The notes beneath the pieces are model-generated. The model made no database searches and was not told the origin of the DNA. It saw nothing but the letters and a program-made list of their open reading frames with translations. From the NCBI RefSeq assembly GCF_050003625.1, contig NC_134398.1, positions 66,348,891-66,412,890 of the forward strand: a stretch of 64,000 bases of DNA, given 5' to 3'. Origin of the DNA: Haematobia irritans. Its lineage: Eukaryota; Arthropoda; Insecta; Diptera; Muscidae. Shown here one piece after another: positions 45,910 to 57,272 of the stretch (position 1 is the first letter of the stretch; each line of letters opens with the position of its first letter). The position numbers and the translations under genes were made by a program.

Positions 45910-47214
45910 TACCCACTATCGATTTCTGTACTGCCAATAATCGACAATATATTTGAGAAGCCATTATATAATAATCTGTTCTCATTTCTAAATAGTACAT
46001 GTTTTCTCAATGACTGTCAGTTTGGTTTTCGAAGGGGATGTGGTACAGAGGAAGCAGCTGTAAATGTTATAAACTTTATATGTCATGGACTTGATAAAGG
46101 AAACAGTGGAGTTGGTGGCATTTTTTACGATCTCAGTAAGGCATTTGATCTTATTGATCATGAGATTTTGGTAAAAAAGCTCAGATATTGTGGTGTACAT
46201 GACGGGGAACTTTCACTTATTGCTAGCTATTTGGAGAATATGAAACAATTTGTCCAAATTAATGGAGAAAAGAGTGATTTCAGAAGTTTAAGTCATGGTG
46301 TTCTCCAGGGTAGTGTGCTAGGTCCACTTCTGTTTTTAATTTATATAAATGACATAGGTAAATTGGAGTTATATGGGAAGATGTTTATATATGCTGACGA
46401 CATATGTCTACTATATCCATAAGAAAGTATTAGGCCTTATATGGAGAGAGATTCCGCTCTAATATTGGAGTATGCTCGTGTTAATAAACTTTTCATTAAT
46501 GCTTCCAAGACGAAATTAATACGTTTCAGGCCACGATTCCGATTTAGTGATACGTTTAGAATAAATGTTGATGGAAAAGAATTAAGGGAGACAGGCTCAC
46601 TGAAATATTTAGGATTACGATTACAAAGCAATTTAGCATGGGATCAACGTATAGGGTATGTGAAATCCAAAATTACCCCAGCTGTTGGTATTTTGCGAAA
46701 GTTTAGGAACAAATTTGACCAAAGGACTAAGCTTTTAATGTATCAGGCTCTAGTTCAGAGCCATTGTAACTATTTGGCTATAGTTTATGCGTACAAGAAA
46801 AGTGCGGAGTTAATGACTCTGCAAAGAATGCAAAATAAGGCTTTGAAAGCGATGGCAAACTTGCCAATGGGATACCCTACGCTAAACCTGTATATGAATA
46901 TTTTTCCTCATATTTTACCAATTCATGGAACTTATAACCTTCATATATTGTTATATATATTCAAATGTTTGCATCAAATAGGACACCATACAATTTCTTT
47001 CTTGTTCAATAGTCATAACATTAACACACGTAATAATATTATGCTAAATGTTGTTCTATGCAGAAGTGAGACAACTAAGCAATGAATTGAATATTCTGGC
47101 AGTTTAAGATTTAATAATTTGCCCAGTGAAATCAAGTCTGTTTCAAGTATTTCTGTTTTTAAGACGAGAATAAAGGAATTTTTAAAAACCAAAATTGATG
47201 AGCTTTTTATATAA
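45910..47214 (+). pseudogene. LINE reverse transcriptase, 5'-truncated
   Basis: A single frame from about 45910 to 47214 with two nonsense codons (TAA at 46420 and TGA at 47083). It starts in the first RT block (SISVLPIIDNIFEK). It then contains CQFGFRRGCGTEEA, FYDLSKAFDLIDHE (first catalytic aspartate), GVLQGSVLGPLLF, and YADDICLLYP, the catalytic YxDD block. Thumb-region sequence follows (KYLGLRLQSNLAWDQRI, MYQALVQSHCNYL), then a C-terminal LPSEIKSVSSISVFKTRIKE tail. There is no endonuclease or ORF1. The layout resembles jockey-type non-LTR elements, but the clade is not certain. It would copy its RNA at the target site. Only about 435 codons remain. Confidence 0.85.
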
Positions 47215-47379
47215 TTGTAGTTCTATCCTTGAGGTTTTTTTTTCATTTATACATTGGAATTAAAAGTTAAAAAATAAAGTTAATATAATATGTTGCCAAC
47301 GAGCCTCTAAAATGCCTTAATGGCGCTGAGGCCATTCTAAGAAATTTGTAAATTTATAACGTTTTAATAAAAAACAAAA
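47215..47379 (+). mobile_element. LINE 3' untranslated region
   Basis: AT-rich sequence with AAAAAATAAAGTTAATATAA and, near its end, AATAAAAAACAAAAC. It runs straight into the inverted family A element. No clear target duplication is identified. Confidence 0.5.
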
Positions 47380-47950
47380 CAGGTATATACGGCCGTAAGC
47401 TCGGCCAGGCCGAATCTTATGTACCCTCTACCATGGATTGTGTAGAAACTTCTACGAAAGACTGTCATGCACAATCGAATTACTTGGGTTGTGGTATCTT
47501 AAAACATCTTAACATCGTTTTCTAAATTGTGAGTTAGTCCATACGTGGTATATATATTATACAAAAAAGTTATGTATAGTTAAGTCTACAAATAATTACG
47601 AATCGATATTGATTCGTAATTATTTGTACGGGGTCGCTTATATGTGGGCTATATAGAATTATGCACTTGATATGGACCAATTTTTGTGTGATTGGGGATC
47701 GATTTATCTGAGGGCTATATATAACTATTGACCGATATGGACCTAGTTAGGCATGGTTGTTAACGGCCATATACTAGCACTATGTACCAAATTTCAACTC
47801 ATTCCGATGAAATTTGCTCCTCCAAGAGGCTCCAAAACCAAATCTCGGGATCGGTTTATATGGGGGCTATATATGATTATGGATTGATATGGACCACTTT
47901 TGGCATGGTTGTTAAATATAATATACTACCACCACGTACCAAATTTCAAC

Positions 47951-48316
47951 CAAAGGACTAAGCTTTTAATGTATCAGGCTCTAGTTCAGAGCCATTGTAA
48001 CTATTTGGCTATAGTTTATGCGTACAAGAAAAGTGCGGAGTTAATGACTCTGCAAAGAATGCAAAATAAGGCTTTGAAAGCGATGGCAAACTTGCCAATG
48101 GGATACCCTACGCTAAACCTGTATATGAATATTTTTCCTCATATTTTACCAATTCATGGAACTTATAACCTTCATATATTGTTATATATATTCAAATGTT
48201 TGCATCAAATAGGACACCATACAATTTCTTTCTTGTTCAATAGTCATAACATTAACACACGTAATAATATTATGCTAAATGTTGTTCTATGCAGAAGTGA
48301 GACAACTAAGCAATGA
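47951..48316 (+). pseudogene. Duplicated C-terminal part of the LINE RT
   Basis: Second copy of the RT thumb region, beginning QRTKLLMYQALV and ending at the same TGA as the first copy. Its apparent 138-codon ORF is fused at the 5' side to family A module sequence (MAWLLNIIYY...), a chimaera made by the duplication. Confidence 0.85.
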
Positions 48317-50038
48317 ATTGAATATTCTGGCAGTTTAAGATTTAATAATTTGCCCAGTGAAATCAAGTCTGTTTCAAGTATTTCTGTTTTTAAGACGAGA
48401 ATAAAGGAATTTTTAAAAACCAAAATTGATGAGCTTTTTATATAATTGTAGTTCTATCCTTGAGGTTTTTTTTTTCATTTATACATTGGAATTAAAAGTT
48501 AAAAAATAAAGTTAATATAATATGTTGCCAACGAGCCTCTAAAATGCCTTAATGGCGCTGAGGCCATTCTAAGAAATTTGTAAATTTATAACGTTTTAAT
48601 AAAAAACAAAACAGGTATATACGGCCGTAAGCTCGGCCAGGCCGAATCTTATGTACCCTCTACCATGGATTGTGTAGAAACTTCTACGAAAGACTGTCAT
48701 GCACAATCGAATTACTTGGGTTGTGGTATCTTAAAACATCTTAACATCGTTTTCTAAATTGTGAGTTAGTCCATACGTGGTATATATATTATACAAAAAA
48801 GTTATGTATAGTTAAGTCTACAAATAATTACGAATCGATATTGATTCGTAATTATTTGTACGGGGTCGCTTATATGTGGGCTATATAGAATTATGCACTT
48901 GATATGGACCAATTTTTGTGTGATTGGGGATCGATTTATCTGAGGGCTATATATAACTATTGACCGATATGGACCTAGTTAGGCATGGTTGTTAACGGCC
49001 ATATACTAGCACTATGTACCAAATTTCAACTCATTCCGATGAAATTTGCTCCTCCAAGAGGCTCCAAAACCAAATCTCGGGATCGGTTTATATGGGGGCT
49101 ATATATGATTATGGATTGATATGGACCACTTTTGGCATGGTTGTTAAATATAATATACTACCACCACGTACCAAATTTCAACCAGATCGGATGAATTTTG
49201 CTTCTCCAAAAGGCACCGGATGTCAAATCTGGGGATCGGTTTATATGGGGGCTATATATAATTATGGACCTATTTCGACCAATTTTTGCATGGGTATTTG
49301 AGACCATATACTAACACCACGTACCAAATTTCAACCGAATCGGATGAATTTTGCTCTTCCAAAGGGCTCCGGAGGTCAAATCTAGGGATCGGTTTATATG
49401 GGGGCTATATGTAATTATGGACCGATTTCGACCAATTCTTGCATGGGTATTTGAGACCATATACTAACACCATGTACCAAATTTCAACTGAATCAGATGA
49501 ATTTTGGTCTTCCAAGAGGCTCCGGAGGTCAAATCTGGTGATCGGTTTGTATGGGGGCTATATATAATTATGGACCGATGTGGACCAATTTTTGCATGGT
49601 TGTTAGAGACCATATATTAACACCATGTACCAAATTTCAACTGAATCAGATGAATTTTGGTCTTCCAAGGGGCTCCGGAGGTCAAATCTGGGGATCGGTT
49701 TATATGGGGGCTATATATAATTATGAACCGATTTCGACCAATTTTTGCATGGGTATTTGAGACCATATACTAACACCATGTACCAAATTTCAGCCGGATC
49801 GGATGAAATTTGCTTCTCTTAGAGCAATCGCAAACCAAATTTGGGGGTCCGTTTATATGGGGGCTATACGTAAAAGTGGACCGATATGGCCCATTTGCAA
49901 TACCATCCGATTTACATCAATAACAACTAATTGTGCCAAGTTTCAAGTCGATAGCTTGCTTCGTTTGGAAGTTAGCGTGATTTCAACAGACGGACGGACG
50001 GACATGCTCAGATCGACTCAGAATTTCACCACGACCCA

Positions 50039-50288
50039 CACCCAGAGAAGGAATATGATCACCTCAAACATGTTTCAAGAGCAAAATATTATTTTTGGAT
50101 GGTGATCATGTAACATGTTTGTCGCAAAAATGTTGTTTTCTCGGCAAACATAACATGCTTTTCGTAAACAGATAAGTAATTTCGGAGAAAATAACATGGT
50201 TGCAGCGAACATGTTACATGGTCACCATCCAAAAATAACATTTTGCTCTTGAAACATTTTTGAGGTGATCATATTCCTTCTCTGGGTG
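50039..50288. mobile_element. Family R MITE, 250 bp with ~80-bp TIRs
   Basis: The left end CACCCAGAGAAGGAATATGA and the right end TCATATTCCTTCTCTGGGTG are perfect complements, and pairing continues about 80 bp inwards (ACATGTTTCAAGAGCAAAAT, then ATCCAAAAATA). It interrupts the family A head between GACC-CA and CA-GAATATATAT, so the duplication is CA. It could form a long hairpin. Non-coding. Confidence 0.88.
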
Positions 50289-50391
50289 CAGAATATATAT
50301 ACTTTATGAGGTCTTAGAGCAATATTTCGATGTGTTACAAACGGAATGACAAAGTTAATATACCCCCATCCTATGGTGGAGGGTATAAAAA

Positions 50392-50845
50392 TGTACCTGT
50401 CCTTGAACTATACATTTCCTAAATCTGCTCCTGCTATTTTTATATTTCTGTAATCCAAATTTTTCTGACTCGTCTAAATGCTACACCCATTCTGTTCCTG
50501 GTTCCTGTTATCAATTTACTCCAACCTCATCTTCACATTTATTGATTCTGTCCTGCTGTCCCAGAAAAGTTTTAGCCCCACCCCAGAATTTGAAAACTTA
50601 TTTACGACTTTGCATTGTTTATTAACATTGTCTTCTAAATTGTAAATTAGTTTCTTTATTATAAGGTGAATTAAATAATTTTGTGATATTTTCCCGAATA
50701 AAATTTTTAATAAGTTTTTATGATTTTTAATACATTTTTACGATTGTCTGAAACATTATTAAAATCTTAAAATTTTACAGAATGGATGTAGCATTGTTGC
50801 GGCAAAATTTGAAAAATTTGTACCATTTTATAAACTCTTACTCTT
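50392..50845. other. Unique DNA between two family A elements
   Basis: C/T-rich patches (CTGTTCCTGGTTCCTG) then AT-rich sequence. No gene or repeat recognised. Confidence 0.4.
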
Positions 50846-51944
50846 TTTATACCCTCCACCATAGGATGGGGGGTATATTAACTTTGTCATTCCGTTTGTA
50901 ACACATCGAAATATTGCTCTAAGACCCCATAAAGTATATATATTCTGGGTCGTGGTGAAATTCTGAGTCGATCTGAGCATGTCCGTCCGTCCGTCCGTCT
51001 GTTGAAATCACGCTAACTTCCGAACGAAACAAGCAATCGACTTGAAACTTGGCACAAGTAGATGTTATTGATTTAGGTCGGATGGTATTGAAAATGGGCC
51101 ATATCGGTCCACTTTTACGTATAGCCCCCATATAAACGGACCCCCAAATTTGGCTTGTGCGGCCTCTAAGAGAAGCAAATTTCACCCGATCCGGCTGAAA
51201 TTTGGTACATGGTGTTAGTATATGGTCTCTAACAACCATGCAAAAATTGGTCCACATCGGTCCATAATTATATATAGCCCCCATATGAACCGGTCCCCCG
51301 ATTTGGCGTGCAGAGCCTCTAAGAGAAGCAAATTTCATCCGATCCGGCTGAAATTTGGTACATGGTGTTAGTATATGGTCTCTAACATCCATGCAAAAAT
51401 TGGTTCACATCGGTCCATAATTATATATAGCCCCCATATAAACCGATCGCCCGATTTGGCTTGGGGAGCCTCTAAGAGAAGCAAATTTCATCCGAGCCGG
51501 CTGAAATTTGGTACGTGGTGTTAGTATATGATCTCTAACAACCATGCAAAAATTGGTCCATATCGGTCCATAATTATATATAGCCCCCATATAAACCGAT
51601 CACCAGATTTGACCTCCGGAGCCTCTTGGAAGACCAAAATTCATCTCATTCAGTTGAAATTTGGTACGTGATGTTAGTATAGGGTATCCAACAACCATGC
51701 TGGAATTGGTCCCTATCAGTCCATAATAATATATAGCTCCGATCCCCAGATTTGACCTCCGGTGCCTTTTGGAGAAGCAAAAATTTGGTTGAAATTTAGT
51801 ACGTGGTTGTAGTATATGATATTTAACAACCATGTGAGTTGAAATTTGTGGAAGACAGTCTTTCGTAGAAGTTTCTCCGCAAACCATGGTGGAGGGTACA
51901 TAAGATTCGGCCTGGCCGAACTTACGGCCGTATATACTTGTTTA
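50846..51944 (+). repeat. Family A element 5
   Basis: Complete ends: TATACCCTCCACCATAGGAT and CGAACTTACGGCCGTATATA. It has only about five modules and a shortened tail, so it is one of the most compact complete copies. Head-to-tail it faces the inverted element 4. The 157-codon frame on the minus strand is a module artefact. Confidence 0.82.
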
Positions 51945-51974
51945 ACCTATAAAAAAAGTACCAATTAAAGATAC

Positions 51975-52080
51975 TTCCTGCGTAGTTAAAAGAATTAACT
52001 TCTTTGTGAGGACATTTTTGGAAGTGCTTTTAAAGTTGTGCCTGTAGAACCACACCCAAATTTTTGGCTGGGAAAAAGTG
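51975..52080 (-). mobile_element. Family Q fragment
   Basis: GGAAGTGCTTTTAAAGTTGT then GCC, and TTTTTGGCTGGG, match the left end of Q (36708-36760) read backwards. Confidence 0.5.
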
Positions 52081-52269
52081 TGTAACTACTTTTAGTTGCG
52101 TTTTTATGAATTAATTGTCGAGTTATGTTGAAGTCTGATTTTTTATTCATTTTTATAAAATAAAACATTAATTGAACCTATAACTTCAGACTATTAATTT
52201 TTTTGCTAGGGGGGAATTTGTTTAGCTACGTCATAACACACTATTACCAAATGGTACCACATTCAAATA

Positions 52270-52415
52270 CAGTGCAATCTCCCAGAAGTGGACGCCCACG
52301 GTCACCTAAATTTTGTGCATATTTGGGAGGTATTCACTTGTGAGAGTTTTATTTTAATGCCCTTTTTTGAGAGGTGCCCGCTTTTCATAGTGTCCAAGTT
52401 TGATAGGTTTAACTG
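52270..52415. mobile_element. Small Tc1/mariner-type MITE (146 bp)
   Basis: CAGTGCAATCTC at the left and GATAGGTTTAACTG at the right form an imperfect inverted repeat beginning CAGT, with TA on both sides (52268-52269 and 52416-52417). The interior contrasts GTGGACGCCC with GGTGCCCGC. Non-coding. Confidence 0.55.
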
Positions 52416-52527
52416 TAGTAAAATATAATTACGAAAGAAATTTATAACTTTATCTTAAACTTTTGTATTTCCTAGTTTCTTTTATCTATCAAAACACCAA
52501 AGACAATTTTTTTTATTTTGCTTTCTT

Positions 52528-53173
52528 CACTGAAAAAAATATTTTCGTGAGGTCAAAGATTGCATGTCTTTAAAATACGAATACAAATTTTGCTTAGCAT
52601 AGAAGATGCATTTCTCTAATATAAAGTTTTTTTCCTTGTCAAAAGTCGATAAACTTATCAGTGAAATCGTATTGTCCTTATAATTAAGCGATTTCACTTA
52701 AAAATGAGTATCATAACATGAAAGAAATAATGTTTCAGCTAAGGTCAACTTGACTTTAATAATTCAGAAAAATTCTTTAAATTTAATGAAATTTTCTTTA
52801 AATTTGTTGTCTTTTTGCATCTTGACAACAATGCAAAAAATCGTTCAAATATAGGACATGTTTTTCAACACTTTATTTTAAAGACGTTTTTTACTTGGAA
52901 AATAGCATAATTTCTACTCGAAGTCAAGTCTTAATTTGGTTGGTCGTTAACTCGTTTTTAAAGGACTTTGATAGCATATGAACAAAACAAGCTGAAAAAG
53001 CGAAAAATTAAAATTTGTTTCCTAGAAGCAAGTACACAAAACCCAAATTTAAAAGAGAATAGTGTCTTAAAAGTATCCTTAGTTGTATACTCCGCTTCTT
53101 TGGCTCGGAATCAATACCAAAATTTTTAAAGTAAAGACAAAATCTTTGGAACCGGACATGCTTTTTTTCAGTG
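52528..53173 (+). mobile_element. Family G element, full length, TT-flanked
   Basis: 646 bp from CACTGAAAAAAATATTTTCG to GCTTTTTTTCAGTG, with TT on both sides. Carries all G blocks. Its mirror copy begins 225 bp downstream. Confidence 0.8.
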
Positions 53174-53397
53174 TTCTAAGACTAGTGCCCAATGGCACTA
53201 AACATCATTTTGTGAAGAAAAGTACGAAGCAATTTCGGGATTTCATTTCCGAAAAATCCCTAATTGCCCCTTTTAAACTCAAAATGTCATACCATACCAC
53301 ATTTCAAGAATTTAATTAAGTCCATTTTTCAGAACTAACATATGGAGTTTTTTTAATTCTTCAATTTAGGACAAGCTAATGTGAAGTAGGTAATATG
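53174..53397. other. Spacer between inverted G copies
   Basis: 224 bp of unique sequence. The 78-codon frame that crosses into it from the G element is not supported as a gene. Confidence 0.4.
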
Positions 53398-54052
53398 CCC
53401 TGAAAAAGAAGCATTCTCGGTTCCAAAGATTTTGTCTTTACTTTAAAAAAATTGGTATTGATTCCGAGCCAAAGAAGCGGAGAATACAAGTAAGGATACT
53501 TTTAAGACACAATACTCTTTTAAATTTAGGTTTTGTGTACTTGCTTCTAGGAAGCAAATTTTATTTTTTCGCTTTCTCAGCTTTTTTTCTTCATATGCTA
53601 TCAAAGTCCTTTAAAAACGAGTTAACAGAACTTTATTTTCCAAATTAGGACTCGACTTCCAGTAGAAATTATGCTATGTTTGAAGTAAAAAACTTCTTTA
53701 AAATAAAGTTTTGAAAAACATGTCCTATTTTTGAACGATTTTTTGCTTTGTAGTCAAGATGCAAAAAGACAACAAATTTAAAGACAATTTCATTAAATTT
53801 AAAGAATTTTTCTGAATTATTAAAGTCAAGTTGACCTTAGCCTATAAATTTTTTCTTTCATGTTAAGATACCCATTTTTAAGTCAAATCACTTAATTATA
53901 AGGACAATACGACTTCATTGAAAAGTTTATCGACTTTTGGACAAGGAAAATAACTTTATTTTAGAGAAATGCGTCTTCTATGCTAAGCAAAATTTGTATT
54001 CGTATTTTAAAGACATGAAATCTTTGACCTCACGACAATATTTTTTTCAGTG
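53398..54052 (-). mobile_element. Family G element, inverted, TG-flanked
   Basis: 655 bp from CCCTGAAAAAGAAGCATTCTC to ATTTTTTTCAGTG, with TG on both sides (53396-53397 and 54053-54054). The left end has CCC where CAC is usual. Confidence 0.78.
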
Positions 54053-54237
54053 TGTGCACAATTTACAACCATTTTCCCTACTTCTGTCAATGACGTGGTC
54101 ATGGACGACATCTTCTCCATTCGGAATGTTATTTTGTTTACCGAAGACTTCCCATATTGGATTTTTTCTTTGTACACATCCATATATCCGAATGTGACTT
54201 CAAGATCGCCAAGGAGACATATTCTTAATTAATTTTC
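54053..54237. other. Unique DNA
   Basis: Short stretch between a G and an A element. It is less AT-rich than its surroundings. Frames here read into the neighbouring repeats. Confidence 0.35.
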
Positions 54238-54677
54238 CTGGAATTGTCATTCCGTTTGTAACACATCGAAATATCGGTCTCAGGCCCAAAAAAAGTATTT
54301 ATATTCTAGATCGCGGTGAAATTCCGAGTCGATCTTGAGATGTCCGTCCGTCCATCTGTTGAAATCGCGCAAAATTCCTAACGAATAGAGCTATCGTCCT
54401 GAAACTTTGCTCAAGTGGTTGTTATTGATGGTATTTGCAAATGGGCCATATGGGACCACTTTTATGTATAGCCCCCATATAAACGATCCCAGATTGTGCT
54501 TGGGGAGGTTCTTGGAGCAGCTTATTTCATCAAATACGGTTAAAATTTGGTACGTAGTGTTAGTCTATCTGTCCATAATTATATATAGGCGCCATATAAA
54601 CCGATATTCAGATTTGATTTCCCGCACTTCCTGCAAGTGCAAATTTCATCCGATCCGTTTGAAATTCGTCTCTCTAC

Positions 54678-55222
54678 ACACAAAAAAAAATTTTTTTCGG
54701 ATTCAATCACGAAATTAATTGATCCAATTAATTTTTTAATTGAAATGTCTTCAATCACGAAAATGATAGTATCAATCACAGTTTTAATTGGTCATAGAAA
54801 AAAATCTTGATTAAAATATTAATTGATTTCATTAGCAAATTTCAATTAATTTTTTAATTGATTCAATTAAAAATGTAATTGATGTTGATTGCAAAACTCA
54901 ATTAATTTTTTAATTAAGAAATGTAACTATTTTCAATTATCTTCTCAATTGGTTTTTATTTGGATTAACAATTGATTGTTTGAAATACAGTTTTAATTAA
55001 AAATTAAAAAATATTCATCACTTTCTTTAACTGACTTAGTCTTCCGAATTTGATTAAAAAGTTAATTGTATCAATTAATGTTTTAATTAAAAATTTTTAA
55101 ATTTTCAATCATCGACTTAATAGATTAATATTTCTATCTTGATTAAAAAGTTAATTGTATCAATTAATTTATTAATTGAAATTTTTTAATTGGAAATATT
55201 TTGGTGATATTTTTTTCTGTGT
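54678..55222. mobile_element. Family L element rich in AATTAATT palindromes
   Basis: From CACACAAAAAAAAATTTTTT to ATTTTTTTCTGTG, with TA on both sides. The interior consists of some fifteen degenerate TTAATTG/CAATTAA motifs. No coding capacity. Confidence 0.65.
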
Positions 55223-55349
55223 AATTACAGTGCGAAAATTGGTTCATATATGTAAGTTCATAACTATTTATAGAATCCTCTATATAAACCGATCTGTCAC
55301 AGCCCAAGTAAATCGATTGTAAATGACAGTCTTTAATAGCTCCTTCCAC

Positions 55350-55935
55350 TCTGAAAAAAAAAATGTTGTAGTGAGGTTAAAGATTTCATGTCTTTAAAAT
55401 TCGAATTCAAATTTTGCTTAGTATAGAAGACGCATTTCTCTAATATAAAGTTTTTTCCTTGTCCAAAAGTCGATAAACTTTTCAATGAAGTCGTCGTGTT
55501 GTCCTTATAATTATGTGATTTGACTTAAAATTGGGTATCATAACATGAAAGAAAACATTTTTGGACTAAGGTCAACTTGACTTTAATAACTAAGAAAAAT
55601 TCTTTAATCTTTTGTCTTTTTGCATCTTGACTACAAAGTAAAAAATCATTCAAATATAGGACACGTTTTTAAACACTTTATTTTAAAAATGGTTTTTAAT
55701 TGAAACACAGCATAATTTCTACTGGAAGTCGAGTCTGATATGAAGAAACAAGCTGAAAACACGAAAAATTAAAATTTGCTTCCTAGAAGCAAGTACACAA
55801 AACCCCAATTTAAATGAGAATTGTGTCTTAAAAGTATCCTTATTTGTATTCTCCGCTTCTTTGGCTCGAAATCAATACCAAAATTTTTAAATAAAATACA
55901 AAATCTTAGGAACCGAGCATGCTTTTTTTCAGTGT
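55350..55935 (+). mobile_element. Family G element inside the A tail
   Basis: CACTCTGAAAAAAAAAATGTTG to ATGCTTTTTTTCAGTG, then TA. It interrupts the family A tail between TTTAATAGCTCCTTC and TACATAATCCATGG. The left duplication is eroded. Confidence 0.75.
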
Positions 55936-56001
55936 ACATAATCCATGGTAGAGGGTACATAAAATTCGTCCTGGCCGAACTTACGACTGCATATACTTGT
56001 T

Positions 56002-56637
56002 ATCTCTGATTTTATATGATTTATCATTTAGTCTTTCTTCGATGGGTTATGCTAAGGACAATTCTGTTTGCTGTCAATTCCTAGTCTATGACTATTTGAC
56101 CCATACTGTTTTCAATGTTCATGGGGTGCCGTTGGGCGCTATATATTACTCTCCTATGCACACACACACCTATATTGTGATTTTATTGCAAAAGTGTGTT
56201 TATGTCTGGCTATGTATCTCTGCCTGTCAGCCTTCATCTATAGCTACATATTTTACAGCAGAAACCATCAACTTCGTGTAAAAAGCAAAAGATCAAAAGG
56301 AAAAGAAAATTAATTTAGCAAGCTCTCAATTAGATGCCACAAACATAAAAACTCAACCACTCCGATAAACAGCATGGGCATGTTATATGAGTGCAGAGAA
56401 TTGTTTTTGAATAAGACAACATTCACTTTTGGGAAAGATATGAGCAAATAAATGCTTATGGCTACACACGTAATGAATTAGGGACAAACTTACATGTATG
56501 GTTCATGTTTGGGTCTAAATATATAGATGAGTCCCACATAAGCATTAAACATTTTTAATGAATGTATGTTTTAACACTATATGGAAAGGAGATTAATATG
56601 TCTATTTAGATCCAGCATTGTCCCTACAAAATAATGC
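56002..56637. other. Unique DNA, no gene seen
   Basis: No recognised repeat. Frames up to 94 codons (55997-56281) start in the repeat end and have no domain. Confidence 0.35.
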
Positions 56638-57272
56638 CTAAAGGGACCATAATGCTTGAGAGCCCCTAGCAATTGCACTCCTTTCTCTAGTAGATCAGTC
56701 GGAAATTGTACACAATTGAAGTAACATTTTTCTTGTAAAATCGCCACTGCTAGGTCGAAAACTTTAAAAATTTACTTAATTTTTCCTATATTTCTAATAC
56801 ACTGAAAAAAATTTTGACCTAATATGGAAGATTATGCAACTTAAATTTTAGGAAGTTTACGTTTAATTTTGTCATTCCGTTTGTAACACATCGAAATATT
56901 GCTCTAGGACCCCATGAAGTATATATATTCTGGGTCGTGGTGAAATTCTGAGTCGAGTTGAGCATGCCCCCTAAAGGGACCATAATGCTTGAGAGCCCTT
57001 AGCAATTGTACTCCTTTCTCTAGTAGATCAGTCGGAAATTATACACAATTGAAGTAACATTTTTCTTGTAAAATCGCCACTGCTAGGTCGAAAACTTTAA
57101 AAATTTACTTAATTTTTCCTATATTTCTAATACACTGAAAAAAATGTTGACCTAATATGGAAGATTACGCAACTTAAATTTTAGGAAGTTTACGTTTAAC
57201 TTTGTCATTCCGTTTGTAACACATCGAAATATTGGGTCGTGGTGAAATTCTGAGTCGAGTTGAGCATGTCCG
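56638..57272. repeat. Diverged 333-bp tandem duplication
   Basis: CTAAAGGGACCATAATGCTT begins at 56638 and again at 56971. Each unit carries an inverted family B scrap (AAAATCGCCACTGCTAGGTC), a CACTGAAAAAAAT motif and the start of a family A head. The second unit lacks about 31 bp (GCTCTAGGACCCCATGAAG region), so it is shorter. Confidence 0.85.

Larger units (their letters stand above)
46720..49183. repeat. 1.23-kb near-perfect tandem duplication
   Basis: Bases 46720-47950 are repeated at 47951-49183. The unit includes the last third of the LINE RT, its 3' UTR and about 570 bp of the inverted family A element. By eye the two copies differ only by one T in a T-run (nine T at 47235, ten T in the second copy). 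The junction at 47950 joins a family A module to RT sequence across a short shared AAATTT-A-CC. Confidence 0.9.
47380..50391 (-). repeat. Family A element 4, inverted, expanded by the duplication
   Basis: Starts with AGGTATATACGGCCGTAAGC, carries the tail block GCACAATCGAATTACTTGGG, modules with ATATGGGGGCTATATATAAT from 47860 to 49870, and the inverted head. It ends ATCCTATGGTGGAGGGTATA at 50387. It contains the second LINE fragment (47951-48600) and a family R element (50039-50288). Frames such as 49014-49301 are module artefacts. Confidence 0.8.
54238..56001 (+). repeat. Family A element 6, degraded, hosting L and G
   Basis: A head-derived block (GTCATTCCGTTTGTAACACA, 54246) and two diverged modules run to 54675. 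The A sequence resumes at about 55225-55349 and again at 55936-56001 (ATAATCCATGGTAGAGGGTA, CCTGGCCGAACTTACG). The gaps are elements L and G. Confidence 0.7.
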
